Shown here piece after piece: positions 15,579 through 24,574 of a stretch of 64,000 nucleotides of DNA. The translations under genes were made by a program, and so were the position numbers. Numbering within the stretch: position 1 is the first letter of the stretch; every line of letters starts with the position of its first letter. The DNA lies in the NCBI RefSeq assembly GCF_042646605.1, contig NZ_JBHRUG010000009.1, positions 191,576-255,575 on the forward strand. The letters run 5' to 3'. The notes under the pieces are model-generated. The model was not told the origin of the DNA. It did not search any database and was given only the letters and a program-made list of their open reading frames with translations. This DNA comes from Litchfieldella rifensis (lineage in GTDB: Bacteria > Pseudomonadota > Gammaproteobacteria > Pseudomonadales > Halomonadaceae).

Positions 15579-15716
15579 TCACGCCATGGTATCGACGACG
15601 CCGCCCTCGACACGCAGCGCGGCGCCGGCACTCGCTAGCCCCTGGGCGATGGAAAAACCAATGCCGGCGGTGGATCCTGTGACGATAGCGTGCTTGCCGG
15701 ATAGGTCGATACGCAT
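15579..15716 (-). pseudogene. Short-chain dehydrogenase stub with internal deletion
   Basis: A 45-residue frame with a good AGGAG ribosome-binding site. It begins like a normal SDR (MRIDLSGKHAIVTGSTAGIG, the NAD(P)-binding TGxxxGIG loop) but passes directly into what looks like the last dozen residues of such an enzyme (GAALRVEGGVVDTMA). About 200 residues, including the Ser-Tyr-Lys active site, are missing, yet the frame is kept. Short GA(A) similarity at the junction suggests deletion between short repeats. The product cannot be an active dehydrogenase. Confidence 0.75.
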
Positions 15717-15959
15717 GGGAACACTCCTGCTGCCTTGGCGGTTTTCCGGCATCGTCATGCCGGGATCAAATGACAAGCCTGCTAACGAGATGGGGCGAAC
15801 GACGATAAACTCAAGTCGTTTTTTCCATAAAGTTCTTGATCACTTTTCTATACAGCCCTCAGCCGCTTTTCATAATTCGTCGTCCCATTGCTGAAAGCCC
15901 GGCTTGACGTTGGCCCCTATACTCGGTTGATCAGCCGACCCCACCGGATGGAGAGGAAT

Positions 15960-17174
15960 ATGACCCATACCCCGATTCGCAGCGATTTCGATCAGTACAT
16001 GACGCCCAACTATGCCCCGCAGAAGGTGATTCCGGTTCGCGGTGAGGGCAGCCGACTGTGGGACCAGGAAGGGCGCGAGTATATCGACTTCGCCGGCGGT
16101 ATCGCCGTCAATGCCCTGGGTCATTGTCATCCGGTGCTGGTCGATGCCCTGAAGGAGCAGGCCGACAAGCTGTGGCATCTGTCCAATGTCTATACCAACG
16201 AACCCGCCCTGAGGCTCGCCAAGTCGCTGGTCGAACGCACCTTCGCCGACAAGGTGTTCATGTGCTCCTCGGGCGGCGAAGCCAATGAAGCGGCGCTCAA
16301 GCTCGCGCGCCGCTATGCCCACGATCACCACGGTGAGCACAAGGACAAGATCATCTCCTTCCGCCAGTCCTTCCACGGGCGGACGTTCTTCACCGTGAGC
16401 GTCGGCGGGCAGCCCAAGTACTCTCAAGGGTTCGGCCCGGTGCCGGGCGGTATCCTGCACGCCGAGTTCAACGATCTCGACAGCGTGCGTGAACTGGTCG
16501 GCGACGACACCTGCGCGATCATGGTCGAGCCGATGCAGGGCGAGGGCGGCATCGTGCCGGCCACCCCCGAGTTCCTCGAGGGGCTGCGCGAGCTGTGCGA
16601 CAAGCACCAGGCGCTGTTGATCTTCGACGAGGTTCAGACCGGCGTGGGCCGCAGCGGCAAGCTCTATGCCTATATGCACTATGGGGTGACCCCGGACATC
16701 CTGACCAGCGCCAAGTCGCTGGGCGGCGGCTTCCCGGTCGGCGCCATGCTGACCACCGACAGGGTGGCACCGTCGCTGGCCATCGGCACCCACGGCTCCA
16801 CCTATGGCGGCAATGCCCTGGCCTCGGCCGTGGCCCTGGCCGCCGTGACGCATATCGATACCCCCGAGGTGCTCGAAGGCGTGCAGAAGCGCCACGAGCT
16901 GTTCCGCGAGCACCTGGAAGCCATCAATCGCAAGCATGGCGTGTTCCAGGAGATCCGCGGCATGGGGCTGCTGATCGGCGCCCAGATGTCGCCTGCGTAC
17001 GAAGGCCGGGCCAAGGACATCCTGCCGCTGGCCATCGCGGAAGGCCTGATGGCGCTGATTGCCGGGCCGAATGTGCTGCGCATGGCGCCGTCGCTGGTGA
17101 TCCCCGAAGCCGACATCCATGAAGGCATGGCTCGCCTCGAGCGTGCCATCGACAAGCTCGTCGCCCAGGCATGA
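15960..17174 (+). CDS. astC: Succinylornithine/acetylornithine transaminase AstC (AruC)
   Basis: A 404-residue class III PLP aminotransferase: FAGGIAVNALGHCHP near the N-terminus, SSGGEANEAALKLAR, FDEVQTGVGRSGKLYAY, and the PLP Lys in TSAKSLGGGFPVGAM. In the arginine succinyltransferase pathway it converts N2-succinylornithine to succinylglutamate semialdehyde; it can also act in arginine synthesis as ArgD. The start at 15960 follows GAGAGGAAT. It is the first gene of astC-aruF-aruG-astD-astB, placing it in catabolism. The 243-bp upstream gap should hold the operon promoter, but no clear -35/-10 pair stands out. Confidence 0.92.
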   Translation: MTHTPIRSDFDQYMTPNYAPQKVIPVRGEGSRLWDQEGREYIDFAGGIAVNALGHCHPVLVDALKEQADKLWHLSNVYTNEPALRLAKSLVERTFADKVFMCSSGGEANEAALKLARRYAHDHHGEHKDKIISFRQSFHGRTFFTVSVGGQPKYSQGFGPVPGGILHAEFNDLDSVRELVGDDTCAIMVEPMQGEGGIVPATPEFLEGLRELCDKHQALLIFDEVQTGVGRSGKLYAYMHYGVTPDILTSAKSLGGGFPVGAMLTTDRVAPSLAIGTHGSTYGGNALASAVALAAVTHIDTPEVLEGVQKRHELFREHLEAINRKHGVFQEIRGMGLLIGAQMSPAYEGRAKDILPLAIAEGLMALIAGPNVLRMAPSLVIPEADIHEGMARLERAIDKLVAQA

Positions 17175-17224
17175 GCGCGTCCATGAACGAGGGCTCCCAG
17201 GAACCGACAACGAGAGGGCACGCC

Positions 17225-18289
17225 ATGCTGGTCGTTCGTCCCGCCAGGCCGGCGGATCTGCCGGCCCTGGAGCGCCTGGCCACCACCGCCACCCCGCGCC
17301 TGACCAACCTGCCGGCGCATCGCGACCGTCTCGAGGAGCGCATCACGCGCTCCCAGCGCTCCTTCAGCCGCGAGATCGATTTTCCTGGCGACGAGCACTA
17401 CACCTTCGTGCTCGAGGATCGCGAACGCAACGAGGTAGTGGGAACCGCCACCATCCGCGCCCAGGCCGGCGCCCAGGACGCGTACTATACCTATCGTCAG
17501 GAAACGCTGATCCACGCTTCGCAGCAGCTCAACGTGCGCCGCGAGGTGCAGACCCTGTCGCTGTCGCACGAGGTGTCCGAGGCGACGCTGCTGTGCGCGC
17601 TGTCGTTGAACGACCGCTACAAGGGCACCAGCGCCGAGAGCCTGCTGCGCCGTTCACGACTGATGTTCATCGCCCAGTATCCCGAGCGCTTTGCGGAGAT
17701 CCTGGCGGTGGCCTTCCCGGGGTATCTCGACAGCGAGGGAGAGTCGCCGTTCTGGAACAGCGTGGGGAGGCACTTCTTCGTACGCGGCTATCAGGACATC
17801 AACCACCTGGCCGGGGTGCGTTCGAAGAGCTTCATCGCCGAGGTGATGCCGCAGTTTCCGCTTTACCTGCCGCTGCTTACTCCTCAGGCGCGCTCGGCCA
17901 TCGGCCGTGAACACCCGGATCACGAGCACGCCCTGGAAGAGATGCTCGCCGAGGGCTTCGTTCGTTCACGCCACGTGGATATCTTCGATGCTGGCCCGGT
18001 GGTCAAGGGTGAGCTCGAGCGCCTCGAAACCTTCCGCCACGCCAGTTGGCATCCGGTGCGGATTCGCCCGGCGCATTCGCTGCCCGACGCCGAACCGGCG
18101 ATGGTCGCCAACCAGAAGCTCGGCGATTTCCGCTGCGTGGTGGCCCGCTATGCGCTATCACCGACCGGCCAGTTGATGCTCTCGCCGGAACATGCCGAGA
18201 TCCTCGGCGTGGAGGAGGGACGCGCCGTGTTGGCCGCGCCGCTGGCACTGCCCGCCGCCGAAGATTCACTCGACGAGGGAGAACTGTGA
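17225..18289 (+). CDS. aruF: Arginine/ornithine N-succinyltransferase alpha subunit AruF
   Basis: An AstA-family acyltransferase of 354 residues (MLVVRPARPADLPALERLAT; later ESPFWNSVGRHFF; VDIFDAGPVVKGELE). With AruG it forms the heteromeric enzyme that transfers succinyl from succinyl-CoA to the alpha-amino group of arginine or ornithine, the first step of the pathway. The start at 17225 has GAGAGGG upstream; an ATG at 17171 overlapping the astC stop (ATGA) is possible and would add 18 residues. The tail beyond the domain (DSLDEGEL) is acidic. It overlaps aruG by one base. Confidence 0.9.
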   Translation: MLVVRPARPADLPALERLATTATPRLTNLPAHRDRLEERITRSQRSFSREIDFPGDEHYTFVLEDRERNEVVGTATIRAQAGAQDAYYTYRQETLIHASQQLNVRREVQTLSLSHEVSEATLLCALSLNDRYKGTSAESLLRRSRLMFIAQYPERFAEILAVAFPGYLDSEGESPFWNSVGRHFFVRGYQDINHLAGVRSKSFIAEVMPQFPLYLPLLTPQARSAIGREHPDHEHALEEMLAEGFVRSRHVDIFDAGPVVKGELERLETFRHASWHPVRIRPAHSLPDAEPAMVANQKLGDFRCVVARYALSPTGQLMLSPEHAEILGVEEGRAVLAAPLALPAAEDSLDEGEL

Positions 18290-19305
18290 TGCGCATTCGT
18301 CCGATTGCCCGCGGCGACTTGGACGGGCTGCAGGTCCTGGCCCAACAGACCGGCGTCGGTTTCACCTCGTTGCCCGACAACCGCGACTTCCTGGCCAGCA
18401 AGATCGAGTCCGCTGCGCGCGCCTTCGAGGAGCGCACCCCGGTGGACGATCGCCTGTACTTCTTCGTGCTGGAAGACGAGACCAACGGCGAGCTGGCCGG
18501 CTGCTGTGCCATCGAGGGTCAGGTGGGACGCGAGGTGCCGTTCTATCATTACCGCCTGGGGACCCTGGCACACTCCTCGGTGCAACTCGACCTGCACCGC
18601 ACCATCGACACCCTGTTCCTGAGCTCGGATCACACCGGCGATGCCGAGGTCGCCTCGCTATACCTGCGTCCGGAATACCGCAAGCATCGCAACGGGGCGA
18701 TACTGTCCAAGGCCCGCTGGCTGTTCATGGCCCAGTTCCGCGATCGTTTTCCCAACAAGGTGCTGGCCGAGATGCGCGGCGTGTTCAATGAGCAGGGGGT
18801 AAGCCCGTTCTGGGAGTGCCTGGGGAGCCATTTCTTCCCCATGGACTTCAACGAGGCCGACCGCCTGACCGGCATGGGGCAGAAGAGCTTCATCGGCGAG
18901 CTGATGCCCAAGTTCCCGATCTACACCACCTTCCTCAGCGAGGAAGCGCGAGCCTGCATCGGCCAGGTCCACGAGGACACGCGCCCGGCGCTGGAGATGC
19001 TCAAGAAGGAAGGCCTGCGCTGGGAAGGCTATGTCGACATCTTCGACGGCGGCCCCACCGTGGAGGCCTATATCGATGACGTGCGCGCGGTGCGCAATTC
19101 GCGGCTGTGCAAGGTCGAGATAACGGCCGAGGCCGAGCACGGCGAGCGGCCTACCTGGCTGGTCGCGACTACCGGGATGCTTGATTTCCGGGCCACCTGG
19201 GTCGGCCGCGGCCCCGGTGTCGACGACGTCATCACCCTGACCGAGGAGGAGGCGCGACGGCTCGACGTCGCCGCGGGCGATTCCCTCCGCATACTGGAAA
19301 CCTAG
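18289..19305 (+). CDS. aruG: Arginine/ornithine N-succinyltransferase beta subunit AruG
   Basis: A 338-residue AstA-family protein, paralogous to AruF (MRIRPIARGDLDGLQVLAQQ; LYLRPEYRKHRNGAILSKAR; SPFWECLGSHFFPMDFNEAD; YVDIFDGGPTVEAYIDD). Its ATG overlaps the aruF stop (TGATG), the usual arrangement for this subunit pair in pseudomonads; enterobacteria have the single AstA. It keeps the canonical HFFPMDF and GQKSFIGELMPKFPIY regions more fully than AruF, so it probably carries the principal catalytic site (inference). Confidence 0.92.
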   Translation: MRIRPIARGDLDGLQVLAQQTGVGFTSLPDNRDFLASKIESAARAFEERTPVDDRLYFFVLEDETNGELAGCCAIEGQVGREVPFYHYRLGTLAHSSVQLDLHRTIDTLFLSSDHTGDAEVASLYLRPEYRKHRNGAILSKARWLFMAQFRDRFPNKVLAEMRGVFNEQGVSPFWECLGSHFFPMDFNEADRLTGMGQKSFIGELMPKFPIYTTFLSEEARACIGQVHEDTRPALEMLKKEGLRWEGYVDIFDGGPTVEAYIDDVRAVRNSRLCKVEITAEAEHGERPTWLVATTGMLDFRATWVGRGPGVDDVITLTEEEARRLDVAAGDSLRILET

Positions 19306-19313
19306 GAGAGTTT

Positions 19314-20783
19314 ATGAATGCCAAGCAGCAACTGCTGATCGGCGGCGCCTGGGTCGACGGCGAAGCGGAGACGTTCGCCAAGACCGACCCGGTATCCGGT
19401 GAACCCCTGTGGCAGGCCAAGGCCGCCAGCCCCGCCCAGGTCGAGGCCGCCGTGGCCGCGGCCCGCCAGGCCTTTCCCGCCTGGGCACGCAAGCCCTTCG
19501 CCGAGCGTCAGGCCATCGTCGAGCGTTTCCGCGGGGTACTGGAAAGCCATCGTGAAGACCTGGCGCGGGCCATCGCCCACGAGACCGGCAAGCCACTGTG
19601 GGAAGCGCGCACCGAGGTGGGGGCGATGATCGGCAAGGTGGCGATTTCCATCACCGCCTATCATGAACGCACCGGCGAGCGGGAACGCGACGTCGGCGGG
19701 GCGAAAGCCGTCCTGCGTCATCGCCCGCACGGCGTGATGGCAGTCTTCGGCCCCTACAACTTCCCGGGCCACCTGCCCAATGGGCACATGGTTCCGGCAT
19801 TGCTGGCCGGCAATACCGTTGTCTTCAAGCCTAGTGAACAGACCCCGCTGACCGCCGACCTCACGCTGCAATGTTGGCGCGAGGCCGGCTTGCCCGAGGG
19901 CGTGATCAACCTGGTGCAGGGTGCCGCCCCCGTCGGCCAAGCACTGGCCGGGGCCGCCGACATCGACGGCCTGCTGTTCACCGGTAGCCCCAAGGTCGGC
20001 GGCATTCTACATCGCCAGCTCGCCGGCGATGTTGACAAGATCCTGGCGCTGGAGATGGGCGGCAACAACCCGCTGGTGGTCAAGGACGTGCACGACGAGG
20101 ATGCGGCGGTGTTGACCATCCTGCAGTCGGCGTTCCTGTCCGGTGGCCAGCGCTGTACCTGTGCCCGGCGCCTGATGGTGCCACAAGGCGCGGTGGGGGA
20201 TCGTCTGATCGAGGCGCTGGTCACGGCCATCGACAGGCTGCATGTGGCCGGCCAATTCGACGAACCTGCCCCGTTCTATGGCGGGCTGGTCGGTGTCCAG
20301 GCGACCGATGGCCTGCTCAAGGCCCAAGCGGACCTCGAGGCCATGGGGGGCACGGTGCTGTCGCGTATGCGGCGTCTCAAGGAGGGAACCAGCCTGCTGT
20401 CGCCCGCGCTGATCGATGTGACCGGGCTGGAAATTCCCGATGAGGAGCATTTCGGCCCGCTGCTCAAGGTGCACCGTTACGCTGACTGGGACGAGGCCAT
20501 CCGGCTCGCCAACGATACCCGCTACGGCCTCTCCGCCGGGTTGATCGGTGGCGAGCGAGCCGACTGGGACGACTTCCTGTTGCGTATTCGCGCGGGGATC
20601 GTCAACTGGAACCGCCAGACCACCGGTGCTTCCAGCGATGCCCCCTTCGGCGGGGTGGGCGAGAGCGGCAACCATCGCCCCAGTGCCTACTATGCAGCGG
20701 ACTATTGTGCCTATCCGGTGGCGTCCATGGAGGCCGACGATCTGGCCCTGCCCGATAATCTGCCGCCGGGGGTGGTGCTGTGA
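19314..20783 (+). CDS. astD: N-succinylglutamate 5-semialdehyde dehydrogenase AstD
   Basis: A 489-residue aldehyde dehydrogenase. The catalytic Cys is in GGQRCTCARRL, the general-base Glu in LALEMGGNNPL, and the NAD-binding loop contains FTGSPKVGG. The N-terminus (LIGGAWVDGEAETFAKTDPV) and C-terminus (GVGESGNHRPSAYYAADYCA) match AstD/AruD. It oxidises succinylglutamate semialdehyde to N-succinylglutamate with NAD in the cytosol. Start eight bases after aruG with GGAG upstream. Its stop overlaps the GTG start of astB (GTGA). Confidence 0.93.
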   Translation: MNAKQQLLIGGAWVDGEAETFAKTDPVSGEPLWQAKAASPAQVEAAVAAARQAFPAWARKPFAERQAIVERFRGVLESHREDLARAIAHETGKPLWEARTEVGAMIGKVAISITAYHERTGERERDVGGAKAVLRHRPHGVMAVFGPYNFPGHLPNGHMVPALLAGNTVVFKPSEQTPLTADLTLQCWREAGLPEGVINLVQGAAPVGQALAGAADIDGLLFTGSPKVGGILHRQLAGDVDKILALEMGGNNPLVVKDVHDEDAAVLTILQSAFLSGGQRCTCARRLMVPQGAVGDRLIEALVTAIDRLHVAGQFDEPAPFYGGLVGVQATDGLLKAQADLEAMGGTVLSRMRRLKEGTSLLSPALIDVTGLEIPDEEHFGPLLKVHRYADWDEAIRLANDTRYGLSAGLIGGERADWDDFLLRIRAGIVNWNRQTTGASSDAPFGGVGESGNHRPSAYYAADYCAYPVASMEADDLALPDNLPPGVVL

Positions 20784-22120
20784 GCAACGTCCGCGAAGTC
20801 AATTTCGATGGCCTGGTAGGCCCCACGCACAACTACTCGGGTCTGGCCCACGGCAATGTGGCCTCGATGAGCCACGAAGGCCTGATTTCGAACCCCAAGG
20901 AGGGCGCGCTGCAGGGGCTGGCCAAGATGAAGTCGCTGCTCGATGCTGGCTTCGCCCAGGGCGTGCTGCCACCCCAGCAGCGTCCCGATCTCGGTGCGCT
21001 GCGGGCCTTGGGCTTCTCCGGCAGCAACGCCGAGGTCCTCGCCCGTGCCGCCACGGAGGCCCCGCAGATCCTGCGTGCGGTGTGTTCGGCCTCCAGCATG
21101 TGGACGGCCAACGCCGGCACCGTGACACCGAGCGTCGATGCCCCGGATGGCCGGGTTCACTTCACTCCCGCCAACCTGCAGTCTAGCTTCCATCGCTACT
21201 TGGAGCCGGAGACCACCGCGCGGGTACTGGCGGCAATCTTCCATGACCAGGCCCACTTCGCCCATCATCCGGTGCTGCCGGCGACCCCGGCGTTTTCCGA
21301 CGAGGGCGCCGCCAACCATACCCGGCTGTGCGCCGAGCATGGCGAGACCGGCGTGCATCTGTTCGTCTATGGCCGCCAGGCATTTGGCGGCACGCTGGAG
21401 CCCAAGCGTTTCCCGGCTCGCCAGACCCTGGAAGCCAGCCAGGCGGTGGCGCGCCAGCACGGCCTGAACGAGGGGCAGACGGTGTTCGCCCAGCAGCACC
21501 CGGAGGCCATCGACGCCGGAGTGTTCCACAACGACGTGATCGCCGTCGGCAATGGCCCGGTGCTGCTCTACCACCAGATGGCTTTCCTCGATGAGCAACA
21601 GACCCTCGACGAGTTGCGTCGGAAGATGGCCACACCCTTGATCCCGGTGCGGGTGCCGGTCGAGGCGGTGAGCATGGAAGATGCCGTGTCCTCGTACCTG
21701 TTCAACTCGCAGCTGCTCTCCCAGCCGGATGGCTCCATGACCCTGGTGGTGCCCGGCGAGTGCCAGGAGAACAAGGCGGTCTGGCGTACCGTCCAGGACC
21801 TGCTGCTGGCCGGTGCCAACCCGATCTCCGAGGTGTTGGTCAAGGACGTCAAGCAGAGCATGCGCAACGGCGGCGGTCCCGCCTGCCTGCGCCTGCGGGT
21901 AGCGCTCAGCGAAGCCGAACGCAGCGCGCTCTCCGGGCGGGTGCTGCTCGACGAAGCGCTTTACGGTGAACTCACCGCCTGGGTCGAGCGTCACTACCGC
22001 GATCGTCTGGCCCCCGCCGATCTCGCCGACCCGCAATTGGCGGAAGAGACGCTGACCGCACTCGACGAACTGACCCGGATTCTCCGCATCGGTAACGTCT
22101 ATCCGTTCCAGTTGGGGTAA
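20780..22120 (+). CDS. astB: N-succinylarginine dihydrolase AstB
   Basis: A 446-residue member of the amidinotransferase fold (NFDGLVGPTHNYSGLAHGNV; SSMWTANAGTVTPS; GEVFHNDV-like GVFHNDVIAVGN; the catalytic Cys near NGGGPACLRLRV). It hydrolyses N2-succinylarginine to succinylornithine, CO2 and two NH3. The length agrees with E. coli AstB (447 aa). It is the last gene of the operon, translationally coupled to astD. AstE, the final succinylglutamate desuccinylase, is not in the window and must be elsewhere. Confidence 0.93.
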   Translation: MSNVREVNFDGLVGPTHNYSGLAHGNVASMSHEGLISNPKEGALQGLAKMKSLLDAGFAQGVLPPQQRPDLGALRALGFSGSNAEVLARAATEAPQILRAVCSASSMWTANAGTVTPSVDAPDGRVHFTPANLQSSFHRYLEPETTARVLAAIFHDQAHFAHHPVLPATPAFSDEGAANHTRLCAEHGETGVHLFVYGRQAFGGTLEPKRFPARQTLEASQAVARQHGLNEGQTVFAQQHPEAIDAGVFHNDVIAVGNGPVLLYHQMAFLDEQQTLDELRRKMATPLIPVRVPVEAVSMEDAVSSYLFNSQLLSQPDGSMTLVVPGECQENKAVWRTVQDLLLAGANPISEVLVKDVKQSMRNGGGPACLRLRVALSEAERSALSGRVLLDEALYGELTAWVERHYRDRLAPADLADPQLAEETLTALDELTRILRIGNVYPFQLG

Positions 22121-22159
22121 GGGCGGTCGACACGTCAGAGCAAGTGTGAGGAAATGAAT

Positions 22160-22188
22160 CGGCCCGCCATCAGGCGGGCCGGTTTATC
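22160..22188 (+). terminator. Terminator of the ast operon
   Basis: A GC-rich hairpin with a perfect 9-bp stem (CGGCCCGCC / GGCGGGCCG) and a four-base loop, followed by GTTTATC. It lies 40 bp after the astB stop. Confidence 0.75.
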
Positions 22189-22204
22189 TATCGGGTACAT
22201 CCGC

Positions 22205-22690
22205 GTGAACCATTCCCTGGAAATTCTTCGCCTGACCGCCGACTCCCCGTATGTCGCGACCATCGCCGAGTGGCAGTACGAGCAGTGGGGGTACCTGCAT
22301 CCCGGTGAGACCCTCGCCGTGTGGCGTGGGTCACTGGAGGCACACTGCGGCTCCCGGGGCGTGCCCTCGGTCTTCGTTGCGCTCTGCGACACGCGTCCCG
22401 TGGGAACGGCGAGCCTCGTCGAGGACGATATGGGCGAGCGTCTCCAGTTGACCCCCTGGCTGGCCTCGGTGTTCGTCGTGCCCGAATGGCGTGGGCAGGG
22501 GATCGCCTCGCGTCTCGTCAAACGGGTCGAGCGCGAGGCGCGTGACGTCGGTTTTGCGCACTGCCACCTGTTCACCCCGGACCAGCAGGGGCTCTATCGC
22601 CGGCTGGGGTGGCAGGACCATGAAGTGCTCACCTATCGCGGCGAGGACGTGACCATCATGACTCGTCTGCTGATCGGCAGCTCGGCCTGA
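22205..22690 (+). CDS. GNAT-family N-acetyltransferase
   Basis: Contains the acetyl-CoA-binding motif A of GNAT enzymes (LASVFVVPEWRGQGIASRLV) and motif B (HLFTPDQQGLYRRLGWQ). The C-terminal GW-x-VL pattern fits small-molecule or protein acetyltransferases. The start is uncertain: an ATG at 22154 would make the ast terminator hairpin part of the coding sequence, so GTG at 22205 is preferred. Substrate unknown. It converges on the slipin gene. Confidence 0.72.
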   Translation: MNHSLEILRLTADSPYVATIAEWQYEQWGYLHPGETLAVWRGSLEAHCGSRGVPSVFVALCDTRPVGTASLVEDDMGERLQLTPWLASVFVVPEWRGQGIASRLVKRVEREARDVGFAHCHLFTPDQQGLYRRLGWQDHEVLTYRGEDVTIMTRLLIGSSA

Positions 22691-22708
22691 ACGTTCACGG
22701 CGTCCGGC

Positions 22709-23746
22709 TCAACCGCCGGAAGCGGTGCCACCGACGACCCCACCACGCAACCCGTCGCGCTTGAGATGCTGTGACACCACGTCTTCCGGCGATCCGGCCA
22801 TTTCGCGGAACATGCCCATCGAGCCGAGCAGGGCGGAGGACTCGTAGGGCACGAACACCCGTTCGCCATCCTGGGCCATGGTCGGCAGGGCCTTGATGTA
22901 GCTCTGGCCCAGCAGGTAGCCGACCACGGTGCGCTTGTTCTCCTCGCTGTCGCCGATGGCATTGAGTACCAGCTTGATCGATTCCTGCTCGCCCTGGGCG
23001 CGCAGGATGGCGGATTCCTTGTCGCCCTGGGCATTGAGGATCGCCGACTCGCGCTGGCCCTGGGCCTTGGCGATGGCGGCGGCCTTCTCGCCCTCGGCTT
23101 CGGTGACGGTGGCGCGGCGCTTGCGCTCGGCGGCCATCTGCAGGCGCATGGCTTCTTCCACCTCGCCGGGCATGGCGATGTCCTGCACCTCCACCCGCGA
23201 GATCTTCACTCCCCACTTGGAGGCAGGCTCCTCCATGGCCGCCTGGATCTCGTTGTTGACCTCGGCGCGCGATTCGAACAGCTTGTCGAGTTCCATCTTG
23301 CCGACCACCGAGCGCAGCGTGGTCTTGGCCAGGATCTCGACGGCCTGGCTCATGTTCTCGACCTCATAGACGGCGCGCTTGGGATCGATTACCTGAAAAT
23401 ACAACGCGCCGTTGATCGTGACGGTGACGTTGTCGGTGGTGACCACCGGCTGACCGGGGAAGTCCATCACCGTCTCGCGGCGATCGATGCGCATCTCGCT
23501 GCTGGTGATCGGGTGATATTCTTCGCCGAGCCTCTTGTAGCGGATCATGGTGATGGCGCGGGGCTGCTCGATGAACGGGATGATGATGTTGATGCCGCTC
23601 TCCAGCACCCGATTGAACGAGCCCAGCCGCTCGATGACCATGACTTCCGACTGGCGCACGATCACCATCCCCTTGACGATGATCAGGATGCCGATGACGA
23701 CGACGATCAGGCTGAGGATCAGCCCTGGGCTGACAGGAAATTCCAT
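22709..23746 (-). CDS. SPFH/stomatin-like membrane protein (slipin, QmcA type)
   Basis: One N-terminal transmembrane helix (residues 8-30) is followed by the SPFH/band-7 domain (VMVIERLGSFNRVLESGINI; VTINGALYFQVIDPKRAVYE) and a long coiled-coil region rich in Ala, Glu and Lys (KAAAIAKAQGQRESAILNAQ). Such proteins form membrane microdomain scaffolds and often associate with FtsH. The start at 23746 has AGGAG with proper spacing; a GTG at 23752 overlaps the nfeD stop. It lies in the standard slipin-NfeD pair, here with NfeD first. Confidence 0.87.
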   Translation of the reverse strand: MEFPVSPGLILSLIVVVIGILIIVKGMVIVRQSEVMVIERLGSFNRVLESGINIIIPFIEQPRAITMIRYKRLGEEYHPITSSEMRIDRRETVMDFPGQPVVTTDNVTVTINGALYFQVIDPKRAVYEVENMSQAVEILAKTTLRSVVGKMELDKLFESRAEVNNEIQAAMEEPASKWGVKISRVEVQDIAMPGEVEEAMRLQMAAERKRRATVTEAEGEKAAAIAKAQGQRESAILNAQGDKESAILRAQGEQESIKLVLNAIGDSEENKRTVVGYLLGQSYIKALPTMAQDGERVFVPYESSALLGSMGMFREMAGSPEDVVSQHLKRDGLRGGVVGGTASGG

Positions 23747-23748
23747 GT

Positions 23749-24207
23749 TCACTGCTCCTTTTGCGATGCCAGTGTGACGATGGCCGTGGTGCCATCGAAT
23801 TTCTGGAAGATGACCGGGGTGTTCTCCGACAGCTCGGTCGTTGCGGTTTCCGCGACTCTGAGACGGTAGAAGTCGCCATTGATCACGATGCCGGTGGCAC
23901 CATCGAAATCGCGCTTGAGGGTGCGATATTCCCGTCCCTTCTCCACCCCGGTGCCGGTGGTGCCGTAGGCCACCCCGTGCGGCGAGAACCGGGGGCGAAT
24001 CACCTTGATCGCCAGCGGGATCAGCAAGCCGGCAAACACGCCGAAACCCAGCAGTTGCCAGGGCAGTGTCAGCTCCAGGTAGGCCAGTAACGCGGTCAAG
24101 GCGGCGGCGACGGCCAAGGCGAGCAGCACCATCGCGCCTGAGGTCAGTTCCGCCAGCCCCAGCAGCAGGGCGATGGCGAGCCAGGTATGGGCCAGGGTCC
24201 AGTCCAT
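23749..24207 (-). CDS. NfeD-family membrane protein (short form)
   Basis: 152 residues with three hydrophobic segments (about residues 8-28, 30-45 and 50-68), then a C-terminal OB-fold domain (TGTGVEKGREYRTLKRDFDG; TPVIFQKFDGTTAIVTLA). Short NfeD proteins are almost always encoded with a stomatin/slipin and are thought to cooperate in membrane organisation or proteolysis. This copy is directly upstream of the slipin gene, with adjoining stop and start codons. Confidence 0.85.
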   Translation of the reverse strand: MDWTLAHTWLAIALLLGLAELTSGAMVLLALAVAAALTALLAYLELTLPWQLLGFGVFAGLLIPLAIKVIRPRFSPHGVAYGTTGTGVEKGREYRTLKRDFDGATGIVINGDFYRLRVAETATTELSENTPVIFQKFDGTTAIVTLASQKEQ

Positions 24208-24229
24208 GGGATCTCCGAGTCGGAAGGTA

Positions 24230-24448
24230 TCAGCGTTCGGGCAGGTCGGTCTGGCGGCGAACCTCGCCGTTCTCGTCGCGAATGGTGCCGGGGCGGTACT
24301 GGTCGTTGTTGCCGCCGGTATCTTGCGGCACGCCCCACACGGTTTCGCGGCTGCCGTCGGGATAGGTATTGACGGTGCAGCCCGTTATCGCGATGGCGAG
24401 GAGCAGCATGGCAGACAGGATGACGAGGGGTCGTAGACGTCGCGGCAT
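24230..24448 (-). CDS. Small lipoprotein (72 aa)
   Basis: A type II signal peptide (RRLRPLVILSAMLLLAIAITGC) with the lipobox AITGC predicts acylation at Cys23. The mature part is about 50 residues, polar, with the words TVNTYPDGSRETVWG and GTIRDENGEVRR, which look like two short beta hairpins. It lies 22 bp upstream of nfeD on the same strand, so it may be part of that transcript. Function unknown. Confidence 0.7.
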   Translation of the reverse strand: MPRRLRPLVILSAMLLLAIAITGCTVNTYPDGSRETVWGVPQDTGGNNDQYRPGTIRDENGEVRRQTDLPER

Positions 24449-24574
24449 CGAGGAGATCCTGTTCGAGATCGGTGGTCGTGAGTCGATGATCTCAGGAAAT
24501 CGTCCGCCTGCCCATGCTTATAGCAGGTGACCGCTAATGAAACATGGGCGGCAGGCTCAAGAGCGATTGGCGGC

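Noticed and set aside
15870..17210. Long antisense frame (446 residues) opposite astC
   Set aside because: A GC-rich codon shadow of a confidently identified gene. Its composition (many His, Gln, Gly, Arg) is artefactual. The same applies to long antisense frames opposite astB (20711-22036), phoX (46848-48044), malF (49605-51014) and the CoA ligase (36253-38076).
22154..22204. Earlier ATG start for the GNAT gene
   Set aside because: It would translate through the ast operon terminator hairpin; the GNAT domain begins after 22205.
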